From Mucilaginibacter empetricola (GTDB lineage: Bacteria > Bacteroidota > Bacteroidia > Sphingobacteriales > Sphingobacteriaceae): a stretch of 64,000 bases of DNA. Shown here piece by piece: positions 1 to 8,255 of this stretch (within the stretch, counting starts at the first letter, position 1; each line of letters begins with the position of its first letter). Below the pieces are notes generated by a model. It ran no database searches, was not told the origin of the DNA, and worked only from the letters and a program-made list of their open reading frames with translations. The stretch is taken from the NCBI RefSeq assembly GCF_024808665.1, contig NZ_JANUBZ010000015.1:42184-106183 (forward strand). The letters run 5' to 3'. A program made the position numbers and the translations under genes.

Positions 1-1
1 C

Positions 2-1006
2 TACAGCATCCCTATATTGGGCAAACTAATTGCCGTTAAAGGACATTTTGCCACCGGCTACCTCGGCGATATTGGCGTGCAGTATGATAAAAAGCCCAAA
101 GGATTTGACGGTTACTATCTGGAGAATGATCTATATTTTAATATCGGGCAACCCGGTTCGCGCTTCCATTTCCAGTTTGGTTTTAATCATGAAGCAGTAT
201 GGGGCGATGAGGAGGAAGTTTTTGGTTCCTACTATAAGCTATCGCCCTTAAAAACATACTGGTATGTAATCAGCGGCAAAACTTATAATGAGTCAAAGGT
301 GGGCAATCATTTAGGATCGCTTGATTTTGGGGCCGATTACCGGTTTGACGACCTTACCCTAACCTTTTATCGCCAGAATTTTTACGACAAGGGCGCTCTA
401 TGGCATCTGGCCAACCTGGCCGATGGGCTAAACGGCCTGAGCATTGCAAATAACCAAACTAAAACGGGCGATTTTTACTGGAAGAAATTTCTTTTTGAAT
501 TTTTATATACCGCCAATCAGGCCGGTTACCTGAGTTCAAAAGATACCAAATCAGGTGCCGAAGATTATTATAACAACTATGAATATTTGCAGGGATGGTC
601 GTACAAAGACATGGGGTTAGGCACACCTTTTATAACACCCACTTACGATGCCAAAAATAAATTGAGTGCTAAGGCTAATGAATTTTTCATCAACAACCGG
701 GTGTCAGCCCTACACGCCGCTGCAGAAGTTTACGCCTTTAACTGGTCTTATACCGCTAAAATATCTTACTCAAAAAATTACGGCACTTTTGAAAATGGCG
801 ATGAACCCTATCGCAGCGCCGGCGGAATACTCGACGGGCAAGGCAAGCCGCCCTTTACAGAAGTAAATCAACTATCCCTTTATCTGGAAGGCATGAGACC
901 GCTAAAAAATGGATATACCATCGGTTATGACATCGGCGTTGACCATGGGCAATTGTTAAACAACTCGCTGGGACTTATCTTAAAGGCATCAAAGTCATTT
1001 TTATGA
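2..1006 (+). CDS. Wzi-family capsule assembly-like outer membrane protein (5' end missing)
   Basis: The reading frame is open from base 2, so the window begins inside this gene; a TTG at 17 is not needed as a start. About 334 C-terminal residues are visible. The sequence has many alternating aromatic and polar strands typical of an outer membrane beta-barrel and contains LADGLNGLSI, a stretch I associate with the Bacteroidota Wzi-like capsule assembly family (beta-barrel proteins linked to surface polysaccharide attachment). The C-terminus ends in a hydrophobic/aromatic strand (residues SFL), as barrels often do. Function in this organism is inferred from family resemblance only; the signal peptide would lie outside the window. 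Confidence 0.7.
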   Translation, partial: YSIPILGKLIAVKGHFATGYLGDIGVQYDKKPKGFDGYYLENDLYFNIGQPGSRFHFQFGFNHEAVWGDEEEVFGSYYKLSPLKTYWYVISGKTYNESKVGNHLGSLDFGADYRFDDLTLTFYRQNFYDKGALWHLANLADGLNGLSIANNQTKTGDFYWKKFLFEFLYTANQAGYLSSKDTKSGAEDYYNNYEYLQGWSYKDMGLGTPFITPTYDAKNKLSAKANEFFINNRVSALHAAAEVYAFNWSYTAKISYSKNYGTFENGDEPYRSAGGILDGQGKPPFTEVNQLSLYLEGMRPLKNGYTIGYDIGVDHGQLLNNSLGLILKASKSFL

Positions 1007-1100
1007 AAAACTTTTTAATATAGATCGTATCTTGCTTAAAAATGTCCTATTTGGCACCTATTGAGAAACATCTTTTTTAATTAGTTAAATAAAAGCTGCG

Positions 1101-1346
1101 ATGATGATATTACCCGGAATAGAAAAAAGCGAACAGGCATACACTATTAATGACGATGATACCATAGTAATGCTAATGCCCGGCGACGACGATGATTTTG
1201 AAGACGGCGAAGGTGACTGGACCGATATTGATGATGAAGATTTTGAGGATATGGCCGAAGACGATGACGATTTTCACGAAATGGAACTCGACAACAATAT
1301 TGATGATCCATACGATGACGACCATCTGCCGGATGATGATGATTAA
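1101..1346 (+). CDS. Highly acidic small protein, unknown function
   Basis: 81-aa ORF opening with ATG ATG. I count 28 Asp and 9 Glu, so nearly half of the residues are acidic, arranged as runs of 3-4 Asp separated by single aromatic or hydrophobic residues. There is no signal peptide, membrane segment or recognised domain. Such Asp-rich proteins may bind cations or mimic DNA, but nothing here proves either. It lies between the Wzi-like gene and a convergent toxin-antitoxin pair, with 15 bp to the end of the toxin gene. The GAT/GAC richness could also be a fortuitous ORF, although codons are mixed (GAT and GAC) as in real genes. Confidence 0.55.
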   Translation: MMILPGIEKSEQAYTINDDDTIVMLMPGDDDDFEDGEGDWTDIDDEDFEDMAEDDDDFHEMELDNNIDDPYDDDHLPDDDD

Positions 1347-1361
1347 TTTAATAAGGGTTAA

Positions 1362-1697
1362 TTATAAATCAAAACCCTCGTCTTTTAAATTTTTCAAAAT
1401 CTTTTTTTCATCTACAGATGAGTAGTCTGCCTTGTTATATATTTCAGCTAATAATATTTGCTCCCTTTTATATACAACGCAAGTTATAATTCTCGCTCCA
1501 CCAGCTTTTCCACGGCCTTTACTTCCGATGCTCATTCGAATTTTGTACATGTTATTACCAAGAGGCGTTCCCATATGAGGATCATCGGCCAACTCAAGTA
1601 CTAAATTTGCAAGGTCGTGCTTTATTGATGGATACTTTTTTGCAAGCGATTTAGCCCCGCGTTTAAACGTATCGCTATACAAGATATCATAACTCAT
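1362..1697 (-). CDS. Type II toxin of the RelE/ParE superfamily
   Basis: 111-aa basic protein with the size and pattern of RelE/ParE-fold toxins: an N-terminal helix pair (FKRGAKSLAKKYPSIKHDL), then a beta-rich half with KIRMSIGSKGRGKAGGARII and a final strand LLAEIYNKADYSSV. RelE members cleave mRNA on the ribosome, whereas ParE members poison gyrase; I cannot tell which from sequence alone. The gene overlaps the upstream antitoxin by 11 bp, the usual translational coupling of such modules. It is the second gene of a two-gene operon on the minus strand. Confidence 0.8.
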   Translation of the reverse strand: MSYDILYSDTFKRGAKSLAKKYPSIKHDLANLVLELADDPHMGTPLGNNMYKIRMSIGSKGRGKAGGARIITCVVYKREQILLAEIYNKADYSSVDEKKILKNLKDEGFDL

Positions 1698-1908
1698 CCA
1701 GCAATTGAACTATGGGGTAGGTTTTAAGTTTACCTTGTTCAAATAACTTAGCGTCTTCGAAGGCTTGCTTAAAACGTAACGACAGCTCTGCCTCTTGTAA
1801 TTTGTGTATCAATTCTTCGCGCTCTTTATTAAGAGCATCCCATTCCTTATAAGGCACCAGAACGCTGGTCTTCTCTCCCTTTGCATTTGTGACGAATTGT
1901 ATACTCAT
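1687..1908 (-). CDS. Antitoxin partner of the RelE/ParE-type toxin
   Basis: 73-aa protein. The N-terminus (MSIQFVTNAKGEKTSVLVPY) looks like a short beta-hairpin of the Phd/YefM or Bacteroidota RelB-like type, followed by a charged helix (residues ~25-55) and a C-terminal tail that would wrap the toxin. It precedes and overlaps the toxin gene, the order typical of type II modules, and would neutralise the toxin and autorepress the promoter. A TAnnTTTG -7 element ends only 4 nt before the ATG, which supports this start and suggests a nearly leaderless mRNA. Confidence 0.75.
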   Translation of the reverse strand: MSIQFVTNAKGEKTSVLVPYKEWDALNKEREELIHKLQEAELSLRFKQAFEDAKLFEQGKLKTYPIVQLLDEL

Positions 1909-1912
1909 AATA

Positions 1913-1920
1913 CAAATTTA
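1913..1920 (-). promoter_or_regulatory. Candidate -7 element of the toxin-antitoxin operon
   Basis: On the minus strand the sequence is TAAATTTG, a full match to the Bacteroidota -7 consensus TAnnTTTG. It lies 4 nt upstream of the antitoxin ATG. No convincing TTTG -33 box is seen at the expected distance, so the call rests on one element and its position. Confidence 0.4.
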
Positions 1921-1986
1921 TGAATAATTTAGTTATTTAAGTTTGGATAAACAATGATGGTTAACTCCACACAGGTTTAATTCCTG

Positions 1987-2574
1987 TTAATTATCTATCT
2001 CTGCAAACAACTCATCCAGACTTAAAATAAAACCTGGGAGTATTGGCGTAGTAACCTCATCGCCAATAGTAAGCATGCGAGACGATTGAAATTGGCCATC
2101 AGACAGAATATATTTAAAGAAAGTTTTTTCCAACGGATGAATGATCCAGTATTCCAAAACGCCGGCTTCTTCATATACCTCATACTTATTTTGGAGTTCC
2201 TTTTTGTTGTTGCCTGGCGATAATATCTCCACTACGATATCGGGAGAGCCAATACATCCTTTTGCATCAATTTTTCGAGGATCGCAAATAACGCATATGT
2301 CGGGTTGCAGCACCGTAATAATATCCTTATCATCAACAGACTTTCTAACTAACCTTACGTCAAACGGAGCTGCAAATACTTTACAAGGTTTACCTTTTAA
2401 ATAATTATATAGACCATTAAAAATGGCTCCTGAAACAAGTTGATGAACAGAACCCGGCGCCGGGCTCATATTAAATATCTTTCCCTTAATTAACTCCAGT
2501 CTTTCGTCAAAAGTCCATTTCAGGTAATCGGCGTAAGTATAAGTCTTTGTTAAATCAAGGTCTGATAGCTGCAT
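1987..2574 (-). CDS. Uma2-family (DUF820) restriction endonuclease-fold protein
   Basis: 195 aa from the ATG at 2574; the frame is open to 2619, but a -7 promoter element lies between these two starts, so the shorter form is preferred. The sequence has the Uma2 pattern: N-terminal YTYADYLKWTFDERLELIKGK, a central VLQPDICVICDP strand and SPDIVVEILSPGN. Together these supply the PD-(D/E)xK-like residues (E near 21, D of QPDICV, E of VEIL). Uma2 proteins are abundant in Bacteroidota and Cyanobacteria and are presumed nucleases, with biological role poorly known. It is a stand-alone gene, divergent from dnaX. Confidence 0.85.
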   Translation of the reverse strand: MQLSDLDLTKTYTYADYLKWTFDERLELIKGKIFNMSPAPGSVHQLVSGAIFNGLYNYLKGKPCKVFAAPFDVRLVRKSVDDKDIITVLQPDICVICDPRKIDAKGCIGSPDIVVEILSPGNNKKELQNKYEVYEEAGVLEYWIIHPLEKTFFKYILSDGQFQSSRMLTIGDEVTTPILPGFILSLDELFAEIDN

Positions 2575-2592
2575 AATTTCTGTGCTGATACA

Positions 2593-2600
2593 CAAATTTA
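2593..2600 (-). promoter_or_regulatory. Candidate -7 element of the Uma2 gene
   Basis: Minus-strand TAAATTTG matches the TAnnTTTG consensus exactly, 18 nt upstream of the ATG at 2574 and downstream of the alternative start at 2619. This favours the shorter protein. No clear -33 box was found. Confidence 0.4.
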
Positions 2601-2700
2601 AAAAAATAAAACTAAACATCGGTTTTACTCATCAACCGATTCAGAAGAGTCAGCTTAAAAATTTGCTTTGTGTGTGATGCCACCTGTGATAATTCTCAAT

Positions 2701-2730
2701 ATAGCGATGGGTTTTAAAACCCATCGCTAT
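2701..2730. repeat. Perfect 30-bp palindrome
   Basis: A perfect inverted repeat with 15-bp arms and no spacer: left arm ATAGCGATGGGTTTT, right arm its exact reverse complement. It lies in the divergent gap between the Uma2 gene and dnaX. A second, weaker hairpin (CCGCT 2739-2743 with AGCGG 2756-2760) follows directly. It resembles the intergenic palindromic repeats that are dispersed in Sphingobacteriaceae genomes, but copy number cannot be seen here. Confidence 0.75.
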
Positions 2731-2812
2731 GAAAAAAGCCGCTGGAAATTTCAAAAGCGGTCCCCCATCTACCTAATTCCAAACAGCACTTTTAACATCA
2801 ACATATTGTTAC

Positions 2813-2820
2813 TACCTTAG
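2813..2820 (+). promoter_or_regulatory. Possible -7 element of dnaX
   Basis: TACCTTAG matches 7 of 8 positions of TAnnTTTG and ends 5 nt before the GTG at 2826. The antitoxin and rluD genes show the same close spacing. If real, the dnaX message is almost leaderless and the GTG at 2820 cannot be the start. Confidence 0.3.
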
Positions 2821-2825
2821 TGGCT

Positions 2826-4619
2826 GTGGATAATTTTATAGTTTCGGCACGCAAATATCGCCCGGCTACTTTTGAAAGTGTTGTAGGTCAGCAGCATATT
2901 ACCAACACTTTAAAAAACGCCATTAAAAATAATCAGCTTGCGCAGGCATTTTTGTTCTGCGGTCCGCGTGGTGTGGGCAAAACAACCTGTGCGCGTATCC
3001 TCGCCAAAACTATCAATTGTCTGGATTTACAGCACAACGGCGAAGCCTGCGGTGTTTGCGCCTCATGCCAATCGTTCCAAAATGGCAACTCCTTTAACGT
3101 TCACGAACTGGATGCCGCCTCCAATAACTCGGTTGATGATATCCGCAGCCTGATTGAGCAGGTCCGCATACCACCCCAAGCTGTTAGATATAAGATTTAT
3201 ATTATTGATGAGGTGCACATGCTGTCGCAGGCAGCTTTCAATGCGTTTTTAAAAACGCTGGAAGAGCCGCCTCATTATGCCATATTTATATTAGCCACTA
3301 CCGAGAAGCATAAAATACTACCCACCATATTATCGCGGTGCCAGATATTTGACTTTAACCGTATCCGTGTAGATGATATGGCGGCGCACCTGGCCTCTAT
3401 CGCCCAAAAAGAAAGTATCAGCTATGAGCCTGATGGCTTGCATATTATAGCCCAAAAAGCTGATGGCGGCTTGCGCGATGCACTTTCGATGTTTGATCAG
3501 ATTGTAAGTTTTTCGGGCGGAAATGTAACCTATCGTTCGGTAATTGATAACCTGAACATACTGGATTATGATTACTACTTTAACATTACCGAAAGTTTGC
3601 TGAAAGAAGACAGTGCTAAAACGCTGTTGTTATTTGATGAAATATTAAACCGCGGCTTTGATGGCGCACATTTTATATCGGGACTATCCGCACATTTCCG
3701 CAACCTGCTGGTAAGTAAAGATCAGTCCACTGTAAAGCTATTGGAAGTGAGTGATGGCATCAGGAACAAATACCTGCAGCAATCTGTTGCGGCGACGGTG
3801 TCTTTCCTGCTTTCGGCCCTCAATATTGCCAACCAGTGCGACCTTAATTATAAGCTGAGTAAAAACCAGCGGTTGCAGGTAGAGCTGGCACTCTTAAAAA
3901 TGAGTAACCTGCTCTCGGTCTTTAACCTTGCCTCAACGCCCATCAGCGCAATGCCTTCAGCAGAAGGGCAATTAAAAAAAAAACCTGATTCCGCAGCAGT
4001 AAGCCAGGCCGCTGAGGCTAAAGTCCCCGCAGAAGTTGCAGTAGCAAGCGATCCACAGGTTGGCTATCAAACTACTAAACCACAAGCTATTGACAAGTCC
4101 CCGGTAAATGAAGTTAAACCCGAACTGGCTGTAAAACCGAAGATATTTATTCCTGCTCCCAGCAGTGGTATTATCCCATCCTTAAAAGGAACAGCTAAAA
4201 CAGCCGGAGCAGAAGCCGAGGAAGAAGACCCCTATATTAAAGGCGATGCCCGGGAAGATTACACACCCGACGATTTTTTAAAATGCCTAAGTGATTTTGC
4301 CGTAAAGCTGAAGGCTGAAGGCAAAAAGAATGCCCTTACCATTTTTACGTCAAACGCTCCTAAACTAATTGCACCTAACAACTACGAGGTAATTGTAGAA
4401 AATAAGGTGCAGGAAAATCTCTTCAGAGATGAACGACCCAACCTGCTCAACTTTTTACGCAGTAATCTCAAAAACTTCGGTATTGAGGTAAGTGCCAGAA
4501 TTGATGAAAAGGAAGTGGTGAAACGCCCATACACCGCGGTAGAAAAATTTCAGCACATGGCCACCAAAAACCCTGCTCTGTCTGATCTTAAAAACAAATT
4601 CAATCTGGATTTTGACTAA
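2826..4619 (+). CDS. dnaX: DNA polymerase III subunit gamma/tau
   Basis: Clamp-loader ATPase of the replicative polymerase, 597 aa from the GTG at 2826; an in-frame GTG at 2820 would add two residues. The chosen start gives MDNFIVSARKYRP, the usual family N-terminus. Visible features are Walker A GPRGVGKT (residues 46-53), four zinc-ligand cysteines (C65, C75, C78, C81), the DEVH Walker B box, and the SRC sensor motif in TILSRCQIF. After the AAA+ and collar domains (to about residue 380) comes a charged, proline-rich linker and a C-terminal tau-specific domain. A run of ten A at 3974-3983 falls exactly at the domain III/linker junction, and a one-base slip either way gives a stop within a few codons (see findings). 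Confidence 0.95.
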   Translation: MDNFIVSARKYRPATFESVVGQQHITNTLKNAIKNNQLAQAFLFCGPRGVGKTTCARILAKTINCLDLQHNGEACGVCASCQSFQNGNSFNVHELDAASNNSVDDIRSLIEQVRIPPQAVRYKIYIIDEVHMLSQAAFNAFLKTLEEPPHYAIFILATTEKHKILPTILSRCQIFDFNRIRVDDMAAHLASIAQKESISYEPDGLHIIAQKADGGLRDALSMFDQIVSFSGGNVTYRSVIDNLNILDYDYYFNITESLLKEDSAKTLLLFDEILNRGFDGAHFISGLSAHFRNLLVSKDQSTVKLLEVSDGIRNKYLQQSVAATVSFLLSALNIANQCDLNYKLSKNQRLQVELALLKMSNLLSVFNLASTPISAMPSAEGQLKKKPDSAAVSQAAEAKVPAEVAVASDPQVGYQTTKPQAIDKSPVNEVKPELAVKPKIFIPAPSSGIIPSLKGTAKTAGAEAEEEDPYIKGDAREDYTPDDFLKCLSDFAVKLKAEGKKNALTIFTSNAPKLIAPNNYEVIVENKVQENLFRDERPNLLNFLRSNLKNFGIEVSARIDEKEVVKRPYTAVEKFQHMATKNPALSDLKNKFNLDFD

Positions 4620-4977
4620 GGCATCTTCCTACAAAAACCTCTTGTAAAAGCCATTAAGGCTTGCCTGCTTTCTTGCCCCAAATAATCCAAAATAGCGCAA
4701 TAAACATTTGTTTATAATATTAAATACCACGAATAATATAATTTTTTTTCGCCAGAATATAATTTATATATTACAACGTAATTATCTATTTATCAATATA
4801 TTAACTTGCGTAGAATTACGTATGAGTTTTTATTAAAATCCCGTAAAATTACGTATACTAATTAATAATATCCCTCCTAATTTTACTTCCGCAATCTACC
4901 TATAACACGTCTGCTCCCCTAAAATATTTTTCGGTTACCAGTAATAGTTTTTTAAAACAAAGGCTAAAAATATATTT
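4620..4977 (+). promoter_or_regulatory. AT-rich upstream region of the eCIS operon
   Basis: A 358-bp gene-free stretch, strongly AT-rich, between dnaX and the first eCIS gene. Near the left end there is a weak hairpin (AAGCC 4648-4652 / GGCTT 4658-4662) that could help end dnaX transcription. The middle holds two near-identical 15-bp sites and a related half-site (annotated separately). I could not identify a confident -33/-7 pair. It presumably holds the promoter of the roughly 36-kb eCIS block. Confidence 0.5.
4809..4856. promoter_or_regulatory. Operator-like repeated dyad upstream of eCIS
   Basis: CGTAGAATTACGTAT (4809-4823) and CGTAAAATTACGTAT (4842-4856) agree in 14 of 15 bases and start 33 bp apart, about three helical turns. 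Each contains a short dyad (CGTAA-AA-TTACG in the second copy; one mismatch in the first). A further reverse-oriented half-site ACGTAATT lies at 4777-4784. The arrangement suggests cooperative binding of a dimeric regulator; no such regulator is encoded next to it. Confidence 0.45.
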
Positions 4978-5580
4978 ATGATAGACCTGGCACTAAATTT
5001 TTTAAATACCCAGTTGGATGGCTACCTGAGGGCAAAACTCGATCCTACGAATATGAGTCCTTTTATCCAATTGGCCAATATTGCCTGGAACGATACCGAT
5101 ACATCAGCAACAACAAACGGCGCCAACGCCTCATCAAGCGCTTTTATAACGCTGGTAAATATTGAAGAAGACCGCATCAGCAAATCGCCCGAAGCCTATA
5201 TGCGTCAAACCAACAATACAGCTATTTATCAGAATCCTACTATTTTCTTAAACCTGTTTTTACTATTCTCTGTAAATGTTTCATCGTATCCCGAATCGTT
5301 AAAGCGGGTTTCTTATATCATTCAGTTTTTTCAGTATCAAAACGTTTTTACGCCGCTTAATTCGCCCGGCTTGCCCGCTGGTATTGATAAGCTGATTCTC
5401 GACCTCTGCACCCTGTCTTTTCAGGATATGAATAACCTGTGGGGCATATTGGGTTCAAAATATTTGCCTTCGGTAATGTATAAGCTAAGGCTGATTACTA
5501 TAAGCGAACAATTTGCACAGGGCAACGCGCCATTGTTGCATGAAATAGTTATTAACGATAAAAGCTTACAAACGCTATGA
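4978..5580 (+). CDS. eCIS tube terminator/cap protein, DUF4255 (Pvc16/Afp16-like)
   Basis: 200-aa first gene of the eCIS block. It shows the DUF4255 pattern: N-terminal helix MIDLALNFLNTQLDGYL, then ITLVNIEEDR, then IFLNLFLLFSVN followed by the helix SYIIQFFQYQNVFTP, ending in a strand with LRLITISEQF. DUF4255 proteins (Pvc16, Afp16) form the ring that ends the inner tube and sheath and fixes particle length. The stop codon overlaps the ATG of the next gene (ATGA), implying coupled translation. Position at the head of the cluster matches several Bacteroidota eCIS loci. Confidence 0.88.
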   Translation: MIDLALNFLNTQLDGYLRAKLDPTNMSPFIQLANIAWNDTDTSATTNGANASSSAFITLVNIEEDRISKSPEAYMRQTNNTAIYQNPTIFLNLFLLFSVNVSSYPESLKRVSYIIQFFQYQNVFTPLNSPGLPAGIDKLILDLCTLSFQDMNNLWGILGSKYLPSVMYKLRLITISEQFAQGNAPLLHEIVINDKSLQTL

Positions 5581-6734
5581 CCGACGTAAATTTTGCAAGC
5601 CTTTTTTCTGTTGAACTGTTGCACAAGTTCTACTCAGATCAGCTATGTTCTGATTTTACCATCACTCCGTCGGCATCGGCTCTTAATATTTTAAACGGGC
5701 GCAGGGTAATTGTAAAACAATATCAAAACATGTTGTATACCGGCATTCAATCAACCAACAGCCAGGCATTTATCCCCGTTGAAAACGGCATGCAGCTTAC
5801 ATTCTTTTTGCAGCTTAACAATCCGCTGTTTTTTAATTACACCAATTTGCCGGCTGCTTTCAACACCAATCAAATTTATTACTTTACCAACCGCAATGTT
5901 AATGCAGTCAACGGCAAAAATTTTTTATCGGTTCCGGTGCCACAATATAATAGTGCGGTTCTTTACGCTCCCGGGGCACTTGCTTCTGATGGAACAGGCG
6001 TAACCTACAGAGCCATACGCACCAACCAGTCATCAAACCAGCAAAATTTAACCCAAACCGCTTACTGGACCAAAGTTGACAATAACGGCTACGTAAATAG
6101 CGGCGATTTACTGCAGTTTCTACCCGGCCTATCAACCTATACCTTCACATCGGCACAAACAGAAGCAAACATTTCGGTATTGGGGTATGATACTACGGCA
6201 AATACCTATACTTTATCCGTACTGGCAAAAACCATTACTTTTCCGGGACCTTCAACCTCATTCACGCTTGACCTGTCTGCTTTAAAACCGGGCAAATACT
6301 CTCTAACGGTTAATGGCCAGCAGCAATGGATATATCTTAACAGCGAATTAACAGGCATTAAGCCATTCGCCGTTTTTGACATTTTTAATGCGCCTGCACC
6401 GGCCTCATGCAACCTGGTTAGTAATACAGGTCAGCTTTTATCGCCGTTGTATTCTATTTTGTTTTTAAACCGGGCCACTTTATGGAAATATGTTTTACCC
6501 ACCGGCAAAACAGGTACTATAAGTGATACCACGGGCACCTTTAGTTTCACTACCCTGGCAAATGATATTACATCGGCCACGCCTATCCCCTTAAGCAATG
6601 CTTTATTAAATTTTCAACTCACTATAAACGGTACGCCATTTACGCCTATCCCCTGTGCTGACCCATCGCGGTTTACGTACTTAACGCAGGCCGGAGATAC
6701 ATATGACTGTTCAGAAATCTACATAAATTATTAA
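5577..6734 (+). CDS. eCIS-associated protein of unknown function, possible cap partner
   Basis: 385 aa, no family recognised. It begins with MTDVNFASLFSVELLHKFYS and then appears mostly beta-stranded with many Asn/Thr/Tyr residues; there is no signal peptide and no membrane helix. The start overlaps the preceding DUF4255 gene by 4 bp and the sheath gene follows after 17 bp, so it is firmly inside the structural operon. Being paired with the DUF4255 protein, it may be a second cap component or cap adaptor such as described for the Algoriphagus eCIS; this is inference from position. Central Ig-like strands (near residues 200-250, ending SLTVNGQQQWIYLNS) would also suit a surface protein. Confidence 0.7.
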   Translation: MTDVNFASLFSVELLHKFYSDQLCSDFTITPSASALNILNGRRVIVKQYQNMLYTGIQSTNSQAFIPVENGMQLTFFLQLNNPLFFNYTNLPAAFNTNQIYYFTNRNVNAVNGKNFLSVPVPQYNSAVLYAPGALASDGTGVTYRAIRTNQSSNQQNLTQTAYWTKVDNNGYVNSGDLLQFLPGLSTYTFTSAQTEANISVLGYDTTANTYTLSVLAKTITFPGPSTSFTLDLSALKPGKYSLTVNGQQQWIYLNSELTGIKPFAVFDIFNAPAPASCNLVSNTGQLLSPLYSILFLNRATLWKYVLPTGKTGTISDTTGTFSFTTLANDITSATPIPLSNALLNFQLTINGTPFTPIPCADPSRFTYLTQAGDTYDCSEIYINY

Positions 6735-6751
6735 TTAAAAACCCAAAAAAT

Positions 6752-8215
6752 ATGTCACAGATAAACGAAAGCGCCATTCAAACTCCGGGGGTCTACATCA
6801 ATGAAATCCCCTCATTCCCGCCATCAATAGCACAGGTGGCTACCGCAATTCCAGCATTTATTGGTTATACCCAATTTGCACTGGATGGAAACGGAAACAG
6901 TTTGATCAATGTTCCAACAATGATAAGCTCAATGCTGGAATATGAATTGTATTTTGGGCTGGCACAGCTCGAAACAGGTATACAAATAAACTATACCCAG
7001 GTAACAACCGGCACAACCGCCTCAGCCACCATCAATTTCGGGTGGTATGGCGCGCAATCGAGGCATATTATGCACTCAAGTATCCGTAATTTCTTTGCAA
7101 ATGGCGGGGGAGTATGTTATATCGTTTCTATAGGCGGGTATAAGGCTAATGTTGGCGATGCCCTGGTATTAACCGATTTTTTCAGCGTTGGAACAGGCGT
7201 AGGTCTGGAAGCCGCTGAAAAACAACCGGATGTAACATTGCTTGTTTTCCCTGAAGGACAAAATCTGCCAAATGCCGCTGCGTACTACACCTTACAAGCC
7301 GATGCGCTTGCAGCGTGCGGCACCTTGCAGGACAGGTTTTGCATATTCGATTTATATGACACCGGCACCGCCATAAAAACCTCGGCACAACTTACTACCG
7401 CGACAGGTACTTACCGTACAGATCTGAGCACAAACTCACCTAATTACGGAGCCACCTATTTTCCAAACCTGGTTACGGCATATGCTTATGATTATGATGC
7501 CACAAAAACCAAAATAGTTCATCAGGTAAACGGCACGCCGGGTCCGCTTAATGACACGATGCTGTCTGCAGTAGCCACCTCAAACTCCGCAGCTTATAAT
7601 CTGCTTTTAGCAGCATTAACCAGCCAATTCGCTGTGGTATTACCGCCAAGCCCGGCGATGGCAGGTGTTTATACCTCTGTTGACGGTTCGCGCGGGGTAT
7701 GGAAAGCACCGGCAAACGTTGCCCTGTTGGATGTTACCGGAACTACCTTCCAGGTGACTGATGATTTACAGGCAGGTTTAAATATCGACGCTACTTCAGG
7801 CAAATCAATCAATGCCATCCGTTCATTTACCGGCAAGGGTATATTGGTTTGGGGTGCACGTACTTTGGATGGTAACAGCAACGATTTCAGATATATATCG
7901 GTTCGCCGCTTTTATATTATGGTTGAAGAATCAGTTAAACTGGCAGCCATGCAATATGTATTTGAACCTAACGATGGTAACACATGGGTAAAAGTTCGCG
8001 CCATGATTGAAAACTATCTGACCAACTTATGGCGATTGGGCGCCCTGGCTGGTTCAAAACCTGAGCAATCATTTTATGTATCAGTTGGCCTGGGTCAAAC
8101 CATGACATTTGATGATATTTTGAATGGCCGCATGATTATTGAAATTGGTATGGCACCTGTACGCCCTGCTGAGTTTATCATTCTGCGTTTCACTCAGATA
8201 CAACAACAATCTTAA
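6752..8215 (+). CDS. Contractile sheath protein (Pvc2-4/Afp2-4-like)
   Basis: 487 aa, a tail-sheath protein. The N-terminus has the family signature TPGVYINEIPSFPPSIAQV with GYT following (residues ~11-40), and the C-terminal half holds GKGILVWGARTL, YISVRRFYIMVEESV and the conserved end domain with FILRFTQIQQQS. Subunits assemble around the tube in an extended form and contract to drive the tube into the target. PVC and Afp carry three sheath paralogues, whereas only one is present here. The middle (residues ~140-330) is the variable, surface-exposed part. Confidence 0.95.
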   Translation: MSQINESAIQTPGVYINEIPSFPPSIAQVATAIPAFIGYTQFALDGNGNSLINVPTMISSMLEYELYFGLAQLETGIQINYTQVTTGTTASATINFGWYGAQSRHIMHSSIRNFFANGGGVCYIVSIGGYKANVGDALVLTDFFSVGTGVGLEAAEKQPDVTLLVFPEGQNLPNAAAYYTLQADALAACGTLQDRFCIFDLYDTGTAIKTSAQLTTATGTYRTDLSTNSPNYGATYFPNLVTAYAYDYDATKTKIVHQVNGTPGPLNDTMLSAVATSNSAAYNLLLAALTSQFAVVLPPSPAMAGVYTSVDGSRGVWKAPANVALLDVTGTTFQVTDDLQAGLNIDATSGKSINAIRSFTGKGILVWGARTLDGNSNDFRYISVRRFYIMVEESVKLAAMQYVFEPNDGNTWVKVRAMIENYLTNLWRLGALAGSKPEQSFYVSVGLGQTMTFDDILNGRMIIEIGMAPVRPAEFIILRFTQIQQQS

Positions 8216-8255
8216 TTCAATCAATTATAAACTTTATTAAAAAAAAATAAATATC

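Noticed and set aside
4648..4662. dnaX terminator
   Set aside because: The stem is only 5 bp and is not followed by a T run; kept only as a remark in the intergenic entry.
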